From: JAHDCJ01 sp039028895
GTDB taxonomy: Bacteria > Bacteroidota > Bacteroidia > Chitinophagales > Saprospiraceae
NCBI GenBank assembly: GCA_039028895.1
Contig: JBCCHF010000006.1
Coordinates: 124,001 to 188,000 of the forward strand
DNA length: 64,000 nt
Direction: 5' to 3'
The notes below the pieces were generated by a model. That model was given only the letters and a program-made list of their open reading frames with translations, did no database searches and was not told where the DNA came from. Numbering within the stretch: position 1 is the first letter of the stretch; each line of letters opens with the position of its first letter. Below, piece after piece: positions 61,112 to 64,000 of the stretch. A program made the position numbers and the translations under genes.

Positions 61112-62629
61112 TTATTTGGTTACAATAACTTTCTTACGTGCCACCCCTTCACTATTTTCAATGGTCAACAAGTATACACCATTTGCTACTTCACCTGTAT
61201 TAATATTGTATACGTTCACACCTTGAGAAAGTTGTTCGATGCTTGTGTAAATACGTTGGCCGTGGATATTGTAAAGATTAAGATTAACTTCTTTTGACAC
61301 TTCTGAAGAAGCCATAATCTGTAAATTACTATTAGTCGACACCGGGTTAGGACGTACTGAGAAACCTGACAAACCGGGAATTTCATTTACTGAAGTTGGT
61401 GTTCCTGTCATGAAAGTACCTGTTGAAGAAAAACCCTGACAAAAGTCGTAGTTGTTCATAGGTTTTACGCGCCAGTAGTATGTCTGATTATTACTCAATA
61501 AGGTTGAGGTGTAGGTATTTGTAGTCAGGTATACTTCCTCTACAACAAAGCTTGGATTGAAGTTGCTATTCCTGTTAATTTCCAAAAGGTATTTGGTGGC
61601 GTTAGGAACCGGATCCCAATCAAACACTACATTTTGGAAAAGCACTGTAGTATTGACCGGAGAAACCAGGTTCGCATCCTGATCGATATCACCATCAGGC
61701 GTACCGTCATTAAATGTTCTGCCTGCATAATCAGCTAGCATGACCGCACTTTGCTCATCAGTAAATTGCCTTTCTTGACAACCGAAGAAATAACTCATTT
61801 GGTTGTTTTCCTGTGGAAAAACAGGCACGCCCAATGGATCTAGTGCATTGGCGTTATAAAGACAAGGAGGTCCGTTCCAACCAAAACCAAAGCGGTAATC
61901 AGGTGGTGTATCACAGAATGTATCAGCTGCAGTATCACAGTTTGCGTCAGGCCCTGTTCTGGCCGCTTTTTCTACTGCCCATGTTCCTGAAGGTCCTGAA
62001 ATACTTCCCGGAGCTGGTGTCCCAGGCACGTAAACGGTACTGCCGTCCCAGCCATCAAAGGTGTGTGGCATTGAGAAGAAGTGACCCATTTCATGAGAAA
62101 ACACGAAGCTATTGGTAGTCTCAAAGCCGCCAATTGCAGTTTTTGCGAGGTGAAGATAATCTCCTGCCGGACTGTAATATCCAAGGGTAATCCCTCCTCC
62201 CTGTGAAGGAATCTGATTACCTACAAAAGTATTAATGGTTCCGGGGACACTATTTAATGCGATCACGAAACTACTTGCAGAGCCGCCATAGATTGCATCA
62301 TTATCAATGTAGTTAAACTCTCCTGGCATATAAAACTGGAGCCCTACGTCCAAAAACTCCACATTGAGACGACAAAGGTTATCAAGAACAGGTTGCTCGT
62401 CAATACGGCCATTACCTGCAGTATTAGCGACAAGGTGAATGGTAATCGGCACATAGGAGATATCACCCGATTTAGTAATATTAAGATCTTTTGCAACTTT
62501 TTTGTTTTGCAAAAGTCTTGCTCTTTCTTCAGGGGTGTGTTCTGTACCACAATTATAATGGAGGTGTTGCGTGAACGCGAAAGACCCTGTAAGGATGATC
62601 GACAAAAATGTGAGTAAAAACTTTTTCAT
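61112..62629 (-). CDS. Secreted M43 metalloprotease with T9SS tail (copy C)
   Basis: A 505-residue secreted protein with a signal peptide ending AFTQ, zinc motif HEMGHFFSMPH (residues 179-189), TFCDTPPDYRFG, Met-turn NQMSYFFGC, a fibronectin-like domain (TYYWRVKPMNNY) and a sorting tail (PTSVNEIPGLSGFSVRPNP to VIVTK). It is first in the minus-strand run of three proteases. A weak promoter is possible: TTG at 62695-62693 and a 9-base -7-like box, TATTTTTTG, 20 bases further on. Confidence 0.94.
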   Translation of the reverse strand: MKKFLLTFLSIILTGSFAFTQHLHYNCGTEHTPEERARLLQNKKVAKDLNITKSGDISYVPITIHLVANTAGNGRIDEQPVLDNLCRLNVEFLDVGLQFYMPGEFNYIDNDAIYGGSASSFVIALNSVPGTINTFVGNQIPSQGGGITLGYYSPAGDYLHLAKTAIGGFETTNSFVFSHEMGHFFSMPHTFDGWDGSTVYVPGTPAPGSISGPSGTWAVEKAARTGPDANCDTAADTFCDTPPDYRFGFGWNGPPCLYNANALDPLGVPVFPQENNQMSYFFGCQERQFTDEQSAVMLADYAGRTFNDGTPDGDIDQDANLVSPVNTTVLFQNVVFDWDPVPNATKYLLEINRNSNFNPSFVVEEVYLTTNTYTSTLLSNNQTYYWRVKPMNNYDFCQGFSSTGTFMTGTPTSVNEIPGLSGFSVRPNPVSTNSNLQIMASSEVSKEVNLNLYNIHGQRIYTSIEQLSQGVNVYNINTGEVANGVYLLTIENSEGVARKKVIVTK

Positions 62630-63012
62630 GATCTTGAAGCTTGTTAGTGATAATTACTTTGTTCAAAAAATATATCTCCTGGTTATAGCTGCCAATATTG
62701 CTGTTCTAATTGAACAGAAAAGCTCATTTCATTAAAACAATGAAACACAAACGTTACCCTTTAGGTTTAGACACGCAAACGCGATCGGCTACCATAAATT
62801 TTTTGGGGAAAACAAAATTAAGTAAGATGGGAGTTTAGAGTTCATATGTTTCATAAGCAGCTTCTTAGTATTAGGATATTTCGCAAAATTACCATTTTTC
62901 CAGAAATAATGGTTGTCCATACAAGGACAAATCTCGTCAACGTTTAGTAAAAAAAAGGTTTTTTAACTACTTTTGTGCTTTCAATATTTAAACGAATAAA
63001 TTTCAATTTTCC
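62630..63012. other. 383-bp divergent intergenic region
   Basis: AT-rich region between the protease copy C and malate dehydrogenase genes, which point away from each other. It holds the mdh -7 box and a weak protease promoter candidate. The only open frames are short (33 codons at most) without family resemblance. I see no RNA gene or strong hairpin. Confidence 0.6.
62968..62975 (+). promoter_or_regulatory. -7 box of mdh promoter
   Basis: TACTTTTG is a full match to TAnnTTTG, 37 bases before the mdh ATG at 63013. Twenty bases upstream lies TTTAG (62943-62947), a partial match to the -33 TTG. Confidence 0.55.
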
Positions 63013-63948
63013 ATGAGTAAAATAACTGTTGTAGGCGTCGGAAACGTAGGCGCTACCTGTGCTAACGTTCTTGCACATTCTGACCTTGCAAAAGAAGTCG
63101 TAATGCTTGATATTGCTGGCGATATGGCCAGAGGTAAAGCACTTGATGTAATGCAGCAAGCTCCTATTGATTATTATAGTACTCGTACTATAGGAACAGA
63201 TGATTATGCCCTTACAGCAGACTCCGACATCGTTGTAATAACAGCTGGAATTCCGCGTAAACCAGGTATGAGCCGCGATGATCTTATTGCCACGAATGCA
63301 AAAATCGTTACTTCAGTTACCAAATCTATCATGGCACATTCCAAAAACCCGATCATTATCGTGGTTTCAAATCCATTGGATGTAATGACCTATGCCGCCT
63401 ATAAAGCATCAGGTTTGCCGTCTTCTCGTGTTTTTGGTATGGCTGGGATTCTCGATACCGCCCGCTACAGGGCATTTCTGGCAGAAGCTTTGGATATTTC
63501 TCCAAAGGATTTTCAGGCTGTCTTAATGGGAGGACACGGTGACACCATGGTTCCCCTACCCCGATACACAACTGTTTCTGGTATTCCGATTACAGAAATG
63601 ATTGATAAAGAAAGACTTGACGCTATTGTTGAGAGAACAAAGAAAGGAGGAGGAGAACTGGTAAAACTCATTGGTACTTCCGCATGGTGCGCTCCTGGCG
63701 CTGCCGCCGCACAAATGGTGCAAACCATCCTCCGTGATGAAAATAGGATTTTCCCATGTTGCGCCTTACTAGAAGGTCAGTACGGAATTAACGATATGTT
63801 CCTTGGCGTTCCTGTGAAATTAGGCAAAGAGGGAATCGTCCAGATTCTGGAGCTCCAACTTAATGATGATGAAATGGCACTCCTAAATACATCAGCAGAT
63901 CATGTTAAGGCTGTTATCGATGTTTTTGAGAAAATGGACCTATCATAA
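63013..63948 (+). CDS. mdh: Malate dehydrogenase
   Basis: Citric acid cycle enzyme, 311 residues, of the lactate-dehydrogenase-like class. The NAD-binding motif is VVGVGNVGATCANVL, followed by VMLDIAGDMARGKALD. The substrate-loop arginines are in GIPRKPGMSRDDL, the Asp of the catalytic pair is in AGILDTARYRAFLAE and the His is in MGGHGDTMVPL. Its promoter lies just upstream. Confidence 0.96.
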   Translation: MSKITVVGVGNVGATCANVLAHSDLAKEVVMLDIAGDMARGKALDVMQQAPIDYYSTRTIGTDDYALTADSDIVVITAGIPRKPGMSRDDLIATNAKIVTSVTKSIMAHSKNPIIIVVSNPLDVMTYAAYKASGLPSSRVFGMAGILDTARYRAFLAEALDISPKDFQAVLMGGHGDTMVPLPRYTTVSGIPITEMIDKERLDAIVERTKKGGGELVKLIGTSAWCAPGAAAAQMVQTILRDENRIFPCCALLEGQYGINDMFLGVPVKLGKEGIVQILELQLNDDEMALLNTSADHVKAVIDVFEKMDLS

Positions 63949-63965
63949 ACCTTTAACGCACAATT

Positions 63966-64000
63966 ATGTTAAGAAGGCATATAAAAGGTAAAGCAAAACT
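63966..64000 (+). CDS. Possible start of another gene (cut by window edge)
   Basis: An ATG 17 bases after the mdh stop opens a frame (MLRRHIKGKAK) that is still open at the window end. Only 11 full codons are visible, so this could equally be chance. Confidence 0.25.
   Translation, partial: MLRRHIKGKAK

Noticed and set aside
62846..62947. Open frame of 33 codons before mdh
   Set aside because: It has no family resemblance or supporting context, and it ends in the mdh promoter region.

Overview
The window looks like a chromosome segment of a marine or environmental Bacteroidota, probably a Saprospiria/Lewinella-like or related lineage. This is inferred from gene content, not from a marker alignment. 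The support is: an alternative complex III operon fused to an aa3-type oxidase operon; many secreted proteins with C-terminal sorting tails of the type IX secretion system (T9SS); SprB-type repeats; a short primary sigma factor without region 1.1; and promoters of the Bacteroidota type (TTG about 20 bases before TAnnTTTG). I saw no tRNA, rRNA, CRISPR array, insertion sequence or phage gene.

Layout. 1-5.5 kb (minus strand): lipA (cut by the left edge), an outer-membrane-like protein, and a fur-STAS-purA-pabB cluster. 5.5-22.3 kb (minus strand): a respiratory block reading actA-B-C-D-E-F, coxB, coxA, ctaB, two subunit III genes, subunit IV, a terminator, then sco, a DUF420 gene and a small CxxC membrane protein. 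It takes electrons from quinol to oxygen and includes copper and heme o assembly factors. 22.4-34.5 kb: mixed housekeeping and envelope genes (methyltransferase, Smr protein, HAD phosphatase, desaturase, DUF5723 protein, an effector-associated-domain protein, nitrilase) and a mltG-led operon. 34.5-46.2 kb: large secreted proteins (a phosphatase with SprB repeats, two tandem FG-GAP/UnbV paralogs), ornithine aminotransferase, and a penicillin acylase operon. 46.3-52 kb: DUF255 protein, nuclease, long GAPDH and rpoD. 52.2-57.9 kb: START-like protein, an SPFH/zinc-ribbon pair, a PAP2 protein, an asparaginase-like protein, holA and a small PD-(D/E)XK protein. 57.9-64 kb: three secreted M43 metalloproteases and malate dehydrogenase.

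Most of the window is ordinary Bacteroidota core genome. The parts most worth a second look are: the stand-alone protein with an EAD11-like domain (27977-28600); the SPFH/zinc-ribbon/PAP2 run, in which the PAP2 protein has lost its nucleophilic histidine; the uncharacterised CxxC protein at the end of the oxidase assembly genes; the histidine-rich insertion in ActF; a 14-bp tandem repeat touching the holA start codon; and a small intact PD-(D/E)XK nuclease domain next to holA. Several start codons were moved from the longest open frame to the position supported by signal peptides, family N-termini or gene spacing; each entry says so.
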